The notes beneath the pieces were generated by a model. The model did no database searches, was not told where the DNA came from, and saw only the letters and a list, made by a program, of their open reading frames with translations. Positions 8,795-18,953 of a stretch of 25,184 nucleotides of DNA are shown piece after piece. Positions within the stretch are counted from its first letter, which is position 1. Every line of letters starts with the position of its first letter. Both the position numbers and the translations under genes were made by a program. This DNA is from Teratosphaeria epicoccoides (lineage: Eukaryota; Ascomycota; Dothideomycetes; Mycosphaerellales; Teratosphaeriaceae), in the NCBI GenBank assembly GCA_021401465.1, contig JADDMT010000251.1, positions 1 to 25,184 of the forward strand, written 5' to 3'.

Positions 8795-10064
8795 TCCTAG
8801 GAGCAAACGACAGTTAGCCTAGGGGCGAGACCTCAGACTCTAGGGACGAAAGTAACGACATGCTTAGGATGAAGCTTATTTAGTCTATGCATGACGCTAC
8901 AGTATACAGGCATCTAGCTTAGGACGCTACGACAATGATCCTAGGGCGCGACTTCTACTAGCCGTTACTATCTAAGCATGTCTAGCAGTTCCTAAGGAAC
9001 TGTAACTACTATAGTCGTAATAAGGTGTAGAGAGAGTATAAGCATAGACTACTAAAGCTATTACTAGTTCCTAACAGATTCTTCTAGGAGATCTTAATAG
9101 ACTTCATGACAGACCTACCTAATTCCGAGGGATGTTAATACCTATAGGTTATTAAGGATCGCCTATGTAAGTACGTAGTTTTGTAGGTAATACCTAGCAT
9201 AAAAGTAGAGGAATACATAGAGAAGTTCATAGATTACTAGGCTTAGTACTATAGAATACTAATGGCTATTACAAGCAACTAAGGCACTAACTAGACTAGC
9301 ACCTTCTAGACGACCTTCTGTAAAAGAGTAGGGGTGTCCTAGTAGTTAAGCTCTATATACTACCTATAAACAGACAGAGACCCTTAACGCCTAAACTAAG
9401 AGGTACAGGCGTACCTCTAGAACTATATTAACTATGAGTAATCTGACTAGAAGCGATAGCTCCCTATAGCTTAACTAGCGCTAAACAGGAGGTATCATTT
9501 AGGAATTAGCATAAGCCCCTTCTTTGCTACCTATAGCTACGAAGTATAGGGCCCTTTGCCTTTAACTAAGGACCCTGTAAGGCCTAGCCTGTTAAAAGCA
9601 GCCGAGAGGGCAAAGGCGTTTATAGAAAAGATCTAGGATATAACAGGAATGTGCTAAGCAACAATAGCGGCCTCTATGTAGGAACAGGAGGAGTCCGCTA
9701 ATAAACGCTAAAACCCTACCCTAATCTACAAAGTCGGTAATAAGGTCTAGCTAGATCTGCGGAACTACACTATAGAGAGACCTAAGAAAAGCTTAGACGC
9801 TAAGCATGCAAAGTACATAGTAGCTAAAGTATTATTACTAGTCTCTATCTGCTTGACTAGGCTCCTAAATAATATATACCTAGTATTCTATACTAACCTG
9901 CTAAGACTAGTAGGCAAAGACCCTATACCTAGGCAGGAGAATGACGACGAATAGCCGGACCCCTTTTTGTTTAAGTCGCATGCCAAGTAGTTAGTAGAGG
10001 AGATACTCTACGCGAGGAACAAGAGAAGGGGAAGAGGACGCAAGGTCCTAGTAAAATAGTTAGG
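8795..10064 (+). pseudogene. Element A: Ty3/gypsy integrase and chromodomain start, RIP-mutated, interrupted by element B
   Basis: Read-through translation gives the HHCC zinc-binding region (MHDATVYRHLA, FLRNCNYYSRNK, where the Tyr codons are TAT/TAC in Cys positions). The integrase core follows, with EILIDFMTDLPNSEGC, VIKDRLCKYVV and a Q-x-Y...ERLNQ-like area, then NPTLIYKVGNKV, SLDAKHAKY and a GPY/F-like end. It finishes with RNKRRGRGRKVLVK-stop-LG at 10064, the first half of a chromodomain. Exactly there the LTR of element B begins, and the rest of the chromodomain is found at 25007-25060. No RT or RNase H precedes this piece, so A was already deleted or rearranged on its left. All stops in the clear stretches are TAG/TAA. 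Element A is the oldest layer of the nest. Confidence 0.85.
10060..10064. repeat. Target site duplication of element B, left copy (TTAGG)
   Basis: TTAGG directly left of the B LTR is repeated exactly directly right of the other B LTR at 25007-25011. Five bp is the usual duplication size for Ty3/gypsy integrases. The duplicated bases are the Leu-Gly codons of the chromodomain of A. Confidence 0.93.
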
Positions 10065-10424
10065 TAATATAGATGTATATGCTATATAATATAGAAATAT
10101 CTCGTAGTGTGACAGAGTAATCCGACCTTTTAGTAGGTACAAGACAGCGCTGCTTTCTGCTTATCGTAGAGGTAGCGCTAAGGGTACTTATAACCCCTGA
10201 CGCTCCTTAATTAGGGAAAGCATGTCTAAGCCGAACCCTGTAGGGGTACTGTAGGAAGAGCGACGTAGGGGCATCCTACGTTAACAACTAATCCTACTTA
10301 GATGACATACAAGCTAACGTATGTATAAAGGACCCCCTTGCTATATGTAGCAGGGTCACTACATGCTAAGGGCAGGCATTAGAACCTATGTGGTTCTAAT
10401 AGCCCCCTAGTATTAACTGTATCA
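10065..10424 (-). repeat. Element B 3' LTR (left copy, 360 bp)
   Basis: Begins TAATATAG on the plus strand (RIP form of an ancestral TGATACAG) and ends CTGTATCA. The termini therefore pair as TGATAC/GTATCA, a proper LTR inverted end. It matches the copy at 24647-25006 over its whole length. The differences I spotted are C/T or G/A transitions plus one transversion near the left end. Confidence 0.92.
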
Positions 10425-10440
10425 CTACCCCTCCTCCTAT
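10425..10440 (-). other. Element B polypurine tract
   Basis: Directly inside the 3' LTR the minus strand reads ATAGGAGGAGGGGTAG followed by TGATAC. A purine run abutting the 3' LTR is the expected plus-strand priming site of an LTR retrotransposon. It fixes the minus-strand orientation of B independently of the coding sequence. Confidence 0.85.
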
Positions 10441-11222
10441 GAGGATGTCCCTAGCCTTACTAAGTAATGCACGTAGAACGTATAGGGTACAGGATATAGC
10501 ATGCTTACACTATGTAAGGGTAAATAGGTAGATAGCCTACATAACATGTGTTATACATACACCTTAACACCTTTGTAGTGAGTACAGGGCAGAGGCTACT
10601 AACTCAGGCGGGTTTTAATCTGTTACATGTTAGGCAGCTTCGTAACACCTTCGCTTTACATGTAGATCGAGATATTAGGAGACTATAAGCACATACTTTA
10701 GTTAATACTTGAAATTATAGGGCGAGCATGCGCGCCAGCCTCGCCAAGTAGCTTAGCTATCCCTATTTAGTTATGACTGTAAAGAACATGTCACAGAACC
10801 TTAGGGTAGTAGGAAGGTACGCGGACGCTCTATGCGCGCCGCTTAAAATAGCAGGAGCGCGCTCCTAGCGTAGGTCTTGCTACATTTTCATGCTAGTAGG
10901 CTAGCATAAGTGTAGTTAGCGTACATGCGTGACAGCCGCGTTATCCGTTCTTGCATTATCAGGTCCCCTTATAAGTTAACTAAAGGCAGGTACTCTGCGC
11001 ATGTAGTTCGAGTTACTAGCTTAACAGTTGCGATAGGTAACAGGGGGGCTGTTAGAGGGTATAAAAACCTCGTCGCTTCCTAAACTTTCCTATTCTAAGA
11101 CACTAACATTAACCTCTGCTCCTACTTCGCTTAGCTTGCGCCTTACTATGTCTACAGGTCTAAACTAGAGCTTCTTCTTCTTCAATTAATTAATCAAGAT
11201 CAACTAACTCATCTTAGCCATA
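10441..11222 (+). promoter_or_regulatory. Upstream region of the B accessory ORF, with TATA box at 11060
   Basis: About 780 bp between the 3' LTR of B and the accessory ORF, with no coding motif. A clean TATAAAA stands at 11060-11066, followed by a pyrimidine-rich leader of about 155 bp to the ATG at 11223. This looks like a dedicated promoter driving plus-strand transcription away from the LTR, opposite to gag-pol. Several CGCG-rich palindromes (near 10725 and 10830-10860) remain because RIP spares CG. Promoter function is inference. Confidence 0.5.
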
Positions 11223-12720
11223 ATGGCTCATATGCTACAGACTAAGTTCGACGCTACTCGCTCTGCCTGCAATTGTCGCTCGTGTTAACGATGCCTTGAC
11301 AACCTTAGTAGCCAAGCTACATACATTTCTCCTCTACGTGTTAGTAAGGCGTCCCCTACCCGCGAGGTATGCGTGACTTGTACTAACTAAAGCGTAACTA
11401 AGATCTGCATTAGCGGATTTAATAAGGGTAGTATCTACCGCAATTATGTCAACTATAATAGCAAGCATCAAAAATGCCAAGACCTCCCTAAAGAGGTGTA
11501 TAGTAAGTACAACTAGCTCTGCTATAACATCGATGACTTCTAGAGTACGCGCCGACAAGGGGATTACTAAAGGCACTCTAACTATAAACAGGCTACAGGC
11601 TAAGTACCGCAAGGTACTCGCCTACCTGCTTAGCGCCCTCTCGTGCTTTACCGTAACTACTAAACGTTCTTATGGCAGTGTTTGCTTCGACTCTCTACTA
11701 ACAGGCAAAAACGTTTGTCTAGGTCTAATCGCAGACTTAGTCTAGAAGATCTTGAAGGTACTAACCGTTAGGGTTAGGACCTTCGCTATAGTACGCATAT
11801 AGTGCGGGTACCCTCTAAGTATAAATGCTGACTTTCTCTACTAGGCTAACGTTAGCGTCGAGAAATATCCGACTAGCTGTTAGCGTTAGTAACTCGGGGC
11901 CCTTGCCTCTATTAACGATAACTTCAAGACACAGATAATCTGCAAGAAGGTCATCAAGTAATTTACCGCTCCTGCTACTAAGGCTACGCCCTAGCGCCGT
12001 ACCGAGAGACAGCCTGCCTCTAAGCTAGTCCTAAGGACTAAGCTGTAAGTTACTTACTCGAATCCTGTCGCGTGCGTATAGCTAACACATTGTAGCGCCG
12101 CCGCCTACGCTACCTTGACGCTACTGTCTAAGAAGAAGAAGAAGGCTAGGGCCGAAATTAAGGTTAGCGACAAGGAAGCCGAACCTTCCCTGCTTGCGAC
12201 CCGCACTACGTCTGTCAAGACGCTAAGGCACAAGCCTCTAGGCCAGATCTTTGAGGATGAGGAGGATGACGACGTCTAGGATACCTTCGGTCCTAGCGTA
12301 ATCCCTTCGCGCTGTAGTGTCACTGTACTAGTTACGCCTAAGGGGGACACTAAGTCTAATGATGTAGTTGACACTCATGTCAAGAAGTGTAAGATGATCT
12401 CGAGGGCCGAGCGCGACAGCTGCAAGCGCGCTTAAGTCTCTTCGCCTTCTAATGCTAAGGATAAGGTAGTTGTCGCAACTAGGCGCGGTAAGGATGTCGC
12501 TAGTTCTCTGGCTACTATAGGCTCTAAAGACAAGCTCCCTTGTAACCTACTAAAGAAGAAGATGCTAGCCTCTCTTTATGGCGTTACTACCCCTGTTACT
12601 CATGGTCGCTTCAGGGTGTTTAGTAGACCCCGTGTAGGTAGGTAGTCCCTAGCGGACTATAACAAGAAAGACTCTCCTGCTTCGGGTTTAGTCAGGAAGC
12701 CCCTAACTAGTAGTCGCTAA
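11223..12720 (+). pseudogene. Element B accessory ORF, antisense to gag-pol: zinc-cluster-like protein with basic tail
   Basis: About 500 codons with RIP-type stops. The N-terminal frame from ATG 11223 (MAHMLQTKFDATRSACNCRSC) holds Cys50-x2-Cys53-x8-Cys62-x9-Tyr72-x2-Tyr75-x9-Cys85. The two Tyr codons (TAC, TAT) are one G-to-A step from Cys, so the ancestor probably had a six-Cys, binuclear-zinc-cluster-like motif. The frame moves by +1 near 11,500, at a perfect GTAAGT donor (11503), so a short intron or an indel lies there. Downstream, INRLQAKYRKVLAYLLSAL (about 11585) continues in one frame to the TAA at 12718-12720. That part is Lys-rich, with five consecutive Lys codons at about 12130, an acidic EDEEDDDV patch at about 12255 and a basic C terminus. 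Its place between chromodomain and 3' LTR, on the opposite strand, matches that of the ORF in element C. A DNA-binding or regulatory role is inference. Confidence 0.65.
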
Positions 12721-12860
12721 GCATTAGCTGCGAAGCTAATCCGAGCATGTCTCTTGTTCTTCTTAGGTTTATTCTAGGTGTGCCTTTAGGCATTAATGAT
12801 GTATAAGTAGGGCGTTTGCTTCTTGTTATTACTTTGCGCGTTATGCGCTATATACATGTG
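12721..12860. other. Convergent 3' junction between the B accessory ORF and B pol
   Basis: A 140-bp gap between the stop of the plus-strand accessory ORF (12720) and the TGA of the minus-strand pol (12861). It includes an inverted CGCGTTATGCGC block near 12836-12848. The two genes converge here, so this gap should hold both 3' ends. Confidence 0.4.
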
Positions 12861-15800
12861 TCAAGAATTCTGCTCTAGAACTCTCATCTTCCTATGAATC
12901 GACCTTCTTAAGCTCTGCTTATACCTCCTCCGCTCTTCGAATTCACGAATAGCTTCTAGAGTGCTCTTGTAGTCTTCGGCCGGAACCTATTATGTGTACT
13001 TAGGGAGGTATCCTTTCTACTTTACTAGATAGTACGTTACGCCCTTACGCCGCATACTGTCCTTAATACCCTCGACTTCCTACTCTTCGTTCTCTTCTGC
13101 TACTAGCATTAGGTCCGCGGGCTCTTCGCCCTCGCGCTGTACCTATAGTTCGAGTAGAGATACATAGAAGACGTTATGCACACGATACGACAATAGCAAT
13201 AATAGCTAGTACGCCTGCGAGCCTATTATGTCGCGTGTCTAGAAGGGTCCGACGAACCTTGGCGTCATCTTCTTGCTTAGAAGTTTCAGCTTGAGATTCT
13301 TCGTTAATAGTAATACCTTCGTACTAACTACGTACTACATCAGTTTAGCACAGGCGTTATTATGTTTAATCTAGGATTCTAAGGCCTTTTTCTAGTGTTC
13401 TATTAGCACCGAATGTACCTCGCGTATATGCTGCGCTAATTCCGTAGCAGCTAGCACCCTCTCCTTAGAAGACTCGTCCTAAGGCGGTTCTAGGTGTATA
13501 TCTAGATCAAAGCCATAAAGAATCTAAAATAGCGACATACGCATAGTAGCATACATGCTGTTATTAACTGCAAATTCCGCCATAGGAATTACGTCAGCCT
13601 AGGCATCCTAGTTCTTAGCGTAGTAGCACTAAAGGTACTACTTAAGAGTCTAGTTTATACGTTTAGTCTAACTATTAGTCTGTAGATAGAATGCTGTACT
13701 TAGGCGGTACTTAACACGCACCTTAAACACAAATTCTTGCTAGTATTTACTAGTAAAGACAGAACCTCAATCTAATAGGATACTTTAGGGGACACTAAAG
13801 CGCTATATAACTTCGTCGCGAAGTAGTTATACAAGCTTGCTACTTATGCACTTTTTCGTATATAGGATAAAGACATTCATCTTCGAGTATTAGTCGACTA
13901 CTACAAGGACAGTATTAACTATATTGCCTTTCTACTTTGCTAGCGGCAAATTAGTGATGAAATCTATAGCCAAGTCTTGCCATGGTCTCTCTAGTAGTAG
14001 GAGCGCCTAAGCATTGCTATAGGGGCGATAGCGCCGAGATTTGCTAACCTAGCACGTCTAGCAGGATTTGACATAGTTAGAGACATCCTGTTCTAGCGTT
14101 AGCTACTAGTATTTGCGTCTAAGAAGTGCGATTGTCTTCTCTACGCCAAAATAGCCTACGAGTTTATCGTCATGATGAATATAGAGGAGCTGTAAACAGA
14201 GTACGTAGTTAGCAGGTACGTAGAGCCTATTATTAAAGTACTACAAGTCGCCTGACTTAGTCTAGTACTTCAGACTACCTGTAGTGTCCTAGAGGGCTAC
14301 ACCCTCATTAATCAACTCTAGTTCTCGCTCTTGCAACTGCTAAATAAGTCTCGAGACTTCTTTAAAGGGTTCTTTAGACATTACATGCTTACTACATATA
14401 AGCTAGTTAACTACCGCACAGATCAAGCTAGACACGGTTACTACAACTACCGGATAGGAGGGTTCGTCACTAGCGGAGGCTATAAGGCCCTATTAGACCT
14501 GTAGTCGACCTATAAGAGGAGCTAACGACAGATTGCTGCCCTAAACTACAAGCTTTGTTTGTAGTGTAAGGAGAAGCTGTTAGTTACCCTCCTCCCTAGT
14601 ATCGTAGGTCTAGTCGTCGCGAAGGACTATTAGCCAGATTCGTCTTTCTAGAACAATGCTAGATAACGAAGTCAAAGCTAGCGAGGAAAGTCGCCTACCT
14701 TGCTTGCTAACTACTTAGCTACTTTACGCCCATGAAGCTACGAAGGTTGTTATAGTTAGTAAGTACCTTAATAGGGTGCGCTACGCCTTCGAGGTAGTGT
14801 TAGTACTCCTTGAAGCTGTTAATAATAGCTAAAAGCTCTTAGTCGTGAGTCTTATAGTTAAGCTTAGCGCCCTGCATCTTCCGCGACTAGAAGGTAATTA
14901 GGTACTATTACGTACTACCTTCGTGCAACTAGAGCTACGATATAATTGCGGCTATTGCGAATTTTGAAGTATCGGTCTCTATCCGGATCTTCGTAGCGAG
15001 GTCAAAGTGCCAAAGTATAGGCGTAGTTTAAAAAGCTGCTTTAAGTTTAGAGAAAGCCTTGCTCTAAGCCTCCTCCTAAGGCACTATCCCTAGCTTTTTT
15101 CCTTAAACCGCGCCCTTTGCGAGGGCCGTAAGGGGAGCTACAATCTTCGAGTAGGATCGTATGAATCTACAATAGAAGTTAGTAAATCATAGGAACACCT
15201 GCACTTCTTAGAGGGTAGTTAGCTGTAGCTACTCTGCGATTACGGACACCCTTTAGTCATCTATGATGACTCCTTCTATAGAGACGATGTATCCGAGAAA
15301 CTTAATCCTATCTGTTAGGAATAAGCACTTCTTTAGGTTCGTGTATAGAGCGAACTTGCGGAGCTATTCGAGTACTATCCTTAGATGCTAAATATGCTCC
15401 TCCTTCGAGTTAGAGTAGACTAGTATATCGTCTAAATATACTACGTAGCAGGTGTTAACGAGGCCGGCTAGGGCCTAGTGAATATACGCTTAGAACGTTG
15501 CTAGTATGTTAGTTAAGCTAAATAGCATCACTATATACTCGAAGTGTCTGTACTACGTTTAGAATGTAGTCTTCTACTTGTCGCCCTTTCGGATTAGTAT
15601 CTAGTAGTAGGCGTCCTTCAAGTCGATAGACAAGAAGATAGCGGCGCGACTAAGGCGGTCAAGCGTCTCGCTAATAAGTAGTAGGGGGCAGCGGTTCTTC
15701 TAGGTTACTGCGTTAAGGCCCCTATAGTTAACGTATAGGCAGAGTATGTTGTCCTTCTTCAGGACAAACATTACTAACGCTCTAGCCTCGCTGTCGCTTC

Positions 15801-16518
15801 GTCGGATCTACGCGTTCCTTTGCGCCTTGCAGAGGTAGTCTCGAAGTGTTTCGAGCTACGATTCCGACATAGGGTATAGAGGTCAATGCGGAGGATTATA
15901 ACCCTCCTTAAGGTTAATCGCATGTTCCGCGTCTAGGGCCTAGGCATAGGCCGTAGCCTCTACGTCGAAAATATTAGCGTATTCCTCTAACTCAGGCAGA
16001 AGGGTAACGTCTTCCTTAATGTTCTATATGTAGACTGCATACACGCATTAGACCTTCTTTATGTCCTTGTAGAAGCTGTGTGCGTCACGCATCTATACCG
16101 CAGGAACTTCGCCTATAGAGCCGTAGAACTAGTTGTTAGTAGCTCTATTAACAACGACTCCCTGCTTGTAGCGCTAAGGGCGGCTAAGTAGGAGCTCCTT
16201 ATTAGGAAGGTCTTTAGTGTAGAAGACTTCGTTAGTCTCGCGCACTTCTCCTAAGGAGTCCGCGAGTTAGAGGCGCACGTTGTACGCGCCTCGAGCCGCT
16301 ACGCCTTTGCCCTAAAAGGACTTCATAGTAGGCAGTAGGGCTCCTAGGATCGGCTTTAAACCGAGCTGTACGATTACCCTCTAGGGTATCACGTTAACCT
16401 CCGCAAGGTCATCTAACATATAGTCTACTAGCTTAAGCGAGCTATTAACTCGGACTGTACTAGATAGGCGCCAGGCAGGCTACGAGTCTACACTATTAGT
16501 AACAGACAGCTTAGATAC
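12861..16518 (-). pseudogene. Element B pol: protease, RT, RNase H, integrase, chromodomain (RIP-inactivated)
   Basis: Minus-strand continuation of the B gag frame after removal of element C. The protease region is near 16,430-16,390 (YMLDDLAEVNVIP, where a D-S/T-G core is usual, so degenerate). RT lies at about 15,780-15,100 with FVLKKDN, LSIDLKDAYY and an intact VVYLDDILVYS (YLDD codons 15,438-15,427). RNase H lies at about 14,990-14,700 (KIRIETDTSKFAIAA). The integrase HHCC zinc site is at about 14,180 (HHDDKLVGYFGVEKT, then CxxC) and the core at about 13,994 (PWQDLAIDFITNLPLAK). A GPF region and a full chromodomain (residues like YYLVK-stop-KGYLPKYT, VPAEDY, LEAIREFE) lie at about 13,060-12,925. 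The frame shifts once between about 14,600 and 14,300. Stops are TAG/TAA at Trp and Gln positions; the terminal TGA at 12861-12863 looks genuine. Clearly a different family from elements A and C. Confidence 0.9.
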
Positions 16519-16523
16519 CTGTA
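16519..16523. repeat. Target site duplication of element C, left copy (ctgta)
   Basis: Five bp left of the C 5' LTR read ctgta; five bp right of the 3' LTR (23530-23534) read ccgta. The single difference is a C/T transition, as RIP would make. Confidence 0.75.
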
Positions 16524-17007
16524 TGTCATAGGTGTCAGGAGTACTATCCGGAGTACTATAGGATACAGGATCGTGAGGGTCCTAAGTGCTATGAGTCATA
16601 GTACTATCATAGGAGTACTATGAGTCATAGGCATAGTCATGGGAGAAAGGATCTGTCACGTGAGGACAGATCCCCGGATCTATAGGGTTAGTCTACAGAT
16701 CTATAGGCCTACAAGGAAGAAGGGATCTGTCACAGGATAACAGACCCTTAGATCTATAGGATTAGTCTACAGATCTACAGACACGGATCTGTTAGGTCTA
16801 TCGACAGATCTAACAGAGCTGCTCTGTCTCTCTAGTATATAGGGCTGGCTTTAGGACAGGTAGTTAGGAGCTTCGTGCTTAATTCTTAATTCCCTTTCCC
16901 TAGGGGATAGTTAGTTACAAGGTTAACTACTATTGTCGATATTCTTCACAGCTCTGCGAGTCTAACACCTAGTCACCTTCCTGCTATCGGCACCTACCCT
17001 TATGACA
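16524..17007 (+). repeat. Element C 5' LTR (484 bp)
   Basis: TGTCATA...TATGACA termini with perfect 7-bp inverted ends. It contains a run of imperfect palindromes built on GGATCTGTC/GACAGATCC, the clearest at 16649-16673 around ACGTGAG, and related AGATCTATAGG and CAGATCTACAGA blocks up to 16815. A TATA-like TATATAG stands at about 16836-16842. It differs from the 3' LTR by roughly two dozen changes, all transitions in my reading. Confidence 0.95.
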
Positions 17008-17186
17008 TTTTGAGCACTACTTCTAAGGAAGCATCAGGAGACTCGTTAAGCGCTTAACATACGCCTATGTTAAGTAGTTCTTTAACTGTTAGTTCAAGTT
17101 CTAGCGACAGTTAACTGACACTACGAGAACAAGTTGCTGCTATACCTTAAATCACGTAGTAGCTCGAATCTATTCACCTTAGCGAG
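17008..17186 (+). other. Element C leader between 5' LTR and gag
   Basis: A 179-bp untranslated leader starting TTTTGAGCACTACTTC directly after the LTR. The primer binding site should be here but I cannot match it to a particular tRNA. The gag ATG at 17187 is the first in good frame. Confidence 0.5.
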
Positions 17187-18953
17187 ATGGCTCTAGCATC
17201 TGTCGCAGGTTCAACTACTAGGAATAGACATGGCAACAACGGCTTTAAGATGGGAAGCCCTACAGAGTTTACAGGACAACAATCTTAGGTCGAGATGTTT
17301 ATCCTATAATGCTAGTTAGCATTTAACGTAGATACGGAATGGTTTACGACACATTATAAGCGAATGATGTACATTGTCTCTTACCTGAAGGGACCGGCGT
17401 TCGAGTTTATCTAGCCTCATCTAACAGATTATCTGGATCACGTTAGTAGCGCTAAAGCTAGGAAGACGACGACTAGGGAGATTCTCAACTTAGACAAGTC
17501 TTTGTTTAAGGCATTACGCGAAGCGTTTAGGCTCGGTAATAAGTAACAAGAGGCCGAGAGAGCTCTCCTAGGAATCTAGCAGAAGGGTTCCGCTACTAAG
17601 TACCGCGCGGACTTTTAGACCCTCTCTGCTTAAGTCGACTAGAATGATAACGCTTTAGCTGCTTAGTTCTACTAGGGACTAAAGGAGACAGTTAAAGACG
17701 AAATTGCCTGAGGAGATTAGCTAACGACATTCAAGGAAATAAGCGATCTCGCGATTAGAATCAATAATCGCATCTAGGAACGACAGGAAGAACGACAACA
17801 TAGAAATCGCAAGCTGGCGCAGGCTAACCATAAGGTCTAACGATTAGCACCGAAATGGCGAAGCGATTACTACGGTCTCTAACCTATGGAGTTAGATGCG
17901 ACTAAGGGGCGTCCTAGGAATAGACCCCGAGGAAAGCCGCGGAAGGGCTCTCCTCCCTAGAATGGTCTGAAGAAGCTATTCGACAAGAGTAATCTCGAGT
18001 GCTACTACTGTAGAAAGAAAGGACACTTTGCCCGCGAATGTTTTGCTAAGAAGTAACAACAAGAGCTGCCTAGGATAGAGCAGGCTCACGTAACAACGAC
18101 AGCACCTAAGCAAAAGGCCGCCGCTACTCAAGAACCGGACTATGCTGCACTTACTTAGACTGCGTGCTATGACGACGATTGTCGAATTCACATGAGTGAT
18201 AAAGATAGTTCCGGATAGTACCCTAGCCGAAACAAGGCGCAGTCGATCTGTGCACTAAGGGGTACACCTTCTAGTACGACAGTCCTAAGGTAACAGGAAC
18301 TAGAAGAAGAAGAAGAGGGTTCGGACGACAACTACGAGCTTGTCGAAGCCGTCATTCCTGATTCCGAGGAAGACGAGAGCATAGAGCGATAGGCCATGCC
18401 GCCGCATGACATTAGACTTGACATTATCCGAATCATACAGAACTAATAGGCTTAGGCTTGCCCATGGATTAATGGAGTACAACACGTCGACTAGCTTTAG
18501 TATGACGAACTAGCCGACCGTATGCGACGACACCTAAGGAGACTACTAGTTGTAGCTTAACCTCACGCGCATCAGAAAGTTGTCTAAGAAATTATACCGT
18601 TTAGGGTAGAGTTCACGCCCTAGGGAGGCTACCTAACCTACGAAGGTATTCAGATTCCACGAGCGCTACGACTCCGAGTCTATCATTTAAAGATAGAGTA
18701 CGCAAGGAACGCGCAGGAACAGCGAGGCCAAGAACGAGAACGATCTCTTAGGCCAGAAAACAGTAACGCTTAGAGAAGAAGCCGAGACTACACGATCCCT
18801 AAACTAGTCCGTAAAGACAGTTATTTGGGAAACGACAAGGTCCGCTAGAATTAGACCTACGGACAGACTAGACAGGGCTGCAACGATGTGCCGCGATCGG
18901 CGCCAGATACGCGAACAACCTTAGAGTATAGGTGCACATTGACGAGACGCTAG
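17187..18953 (+). pseudogene. Element C gag, RIP-inactivated
   Basis: From ATG 17187 (MALASVAGSTTRNRHGNNGF) the frame reads as a Ty3/gypsy capsid: PTEFTGQQS, then FNVDTEWFTTHYKRMMYIVSYLKGPAFEFI, with stops at expected Gln/Trp positions. The CCHC zinc knuckle is intact at 18000-18041 (CYYCRKKGHFARECFAKK, C-x2-C-x4-H-x4-C). A Glu/Asp-rich linker follows (about 18305-18395, with EEEEEGSDDNYELVEA). The frame stays coherent up to a TAG at 18951-18953 and overlaps the start of pol, which is read in the -1 frame. One TGA (17709-17711) is unusual here; the rest are TAG/TAA. Confidence 0.88.

Noticed and set aside
11334..11612. Minus-strand hydrophobic 92-codon frame as a membrane protein
   Set aside because: Antisense shadow of the B accessory ORF; TA-rich antisense reads as Val/Leu/Ile.
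16649..16815. CRISPR-like or tandem repeat array in the C LTR
   Set aside because: The GGATCTGTC-type blocks are unevenly spaced, inverted and confined to both LTRs; no spacer pattern, and the context is eukaryotic.
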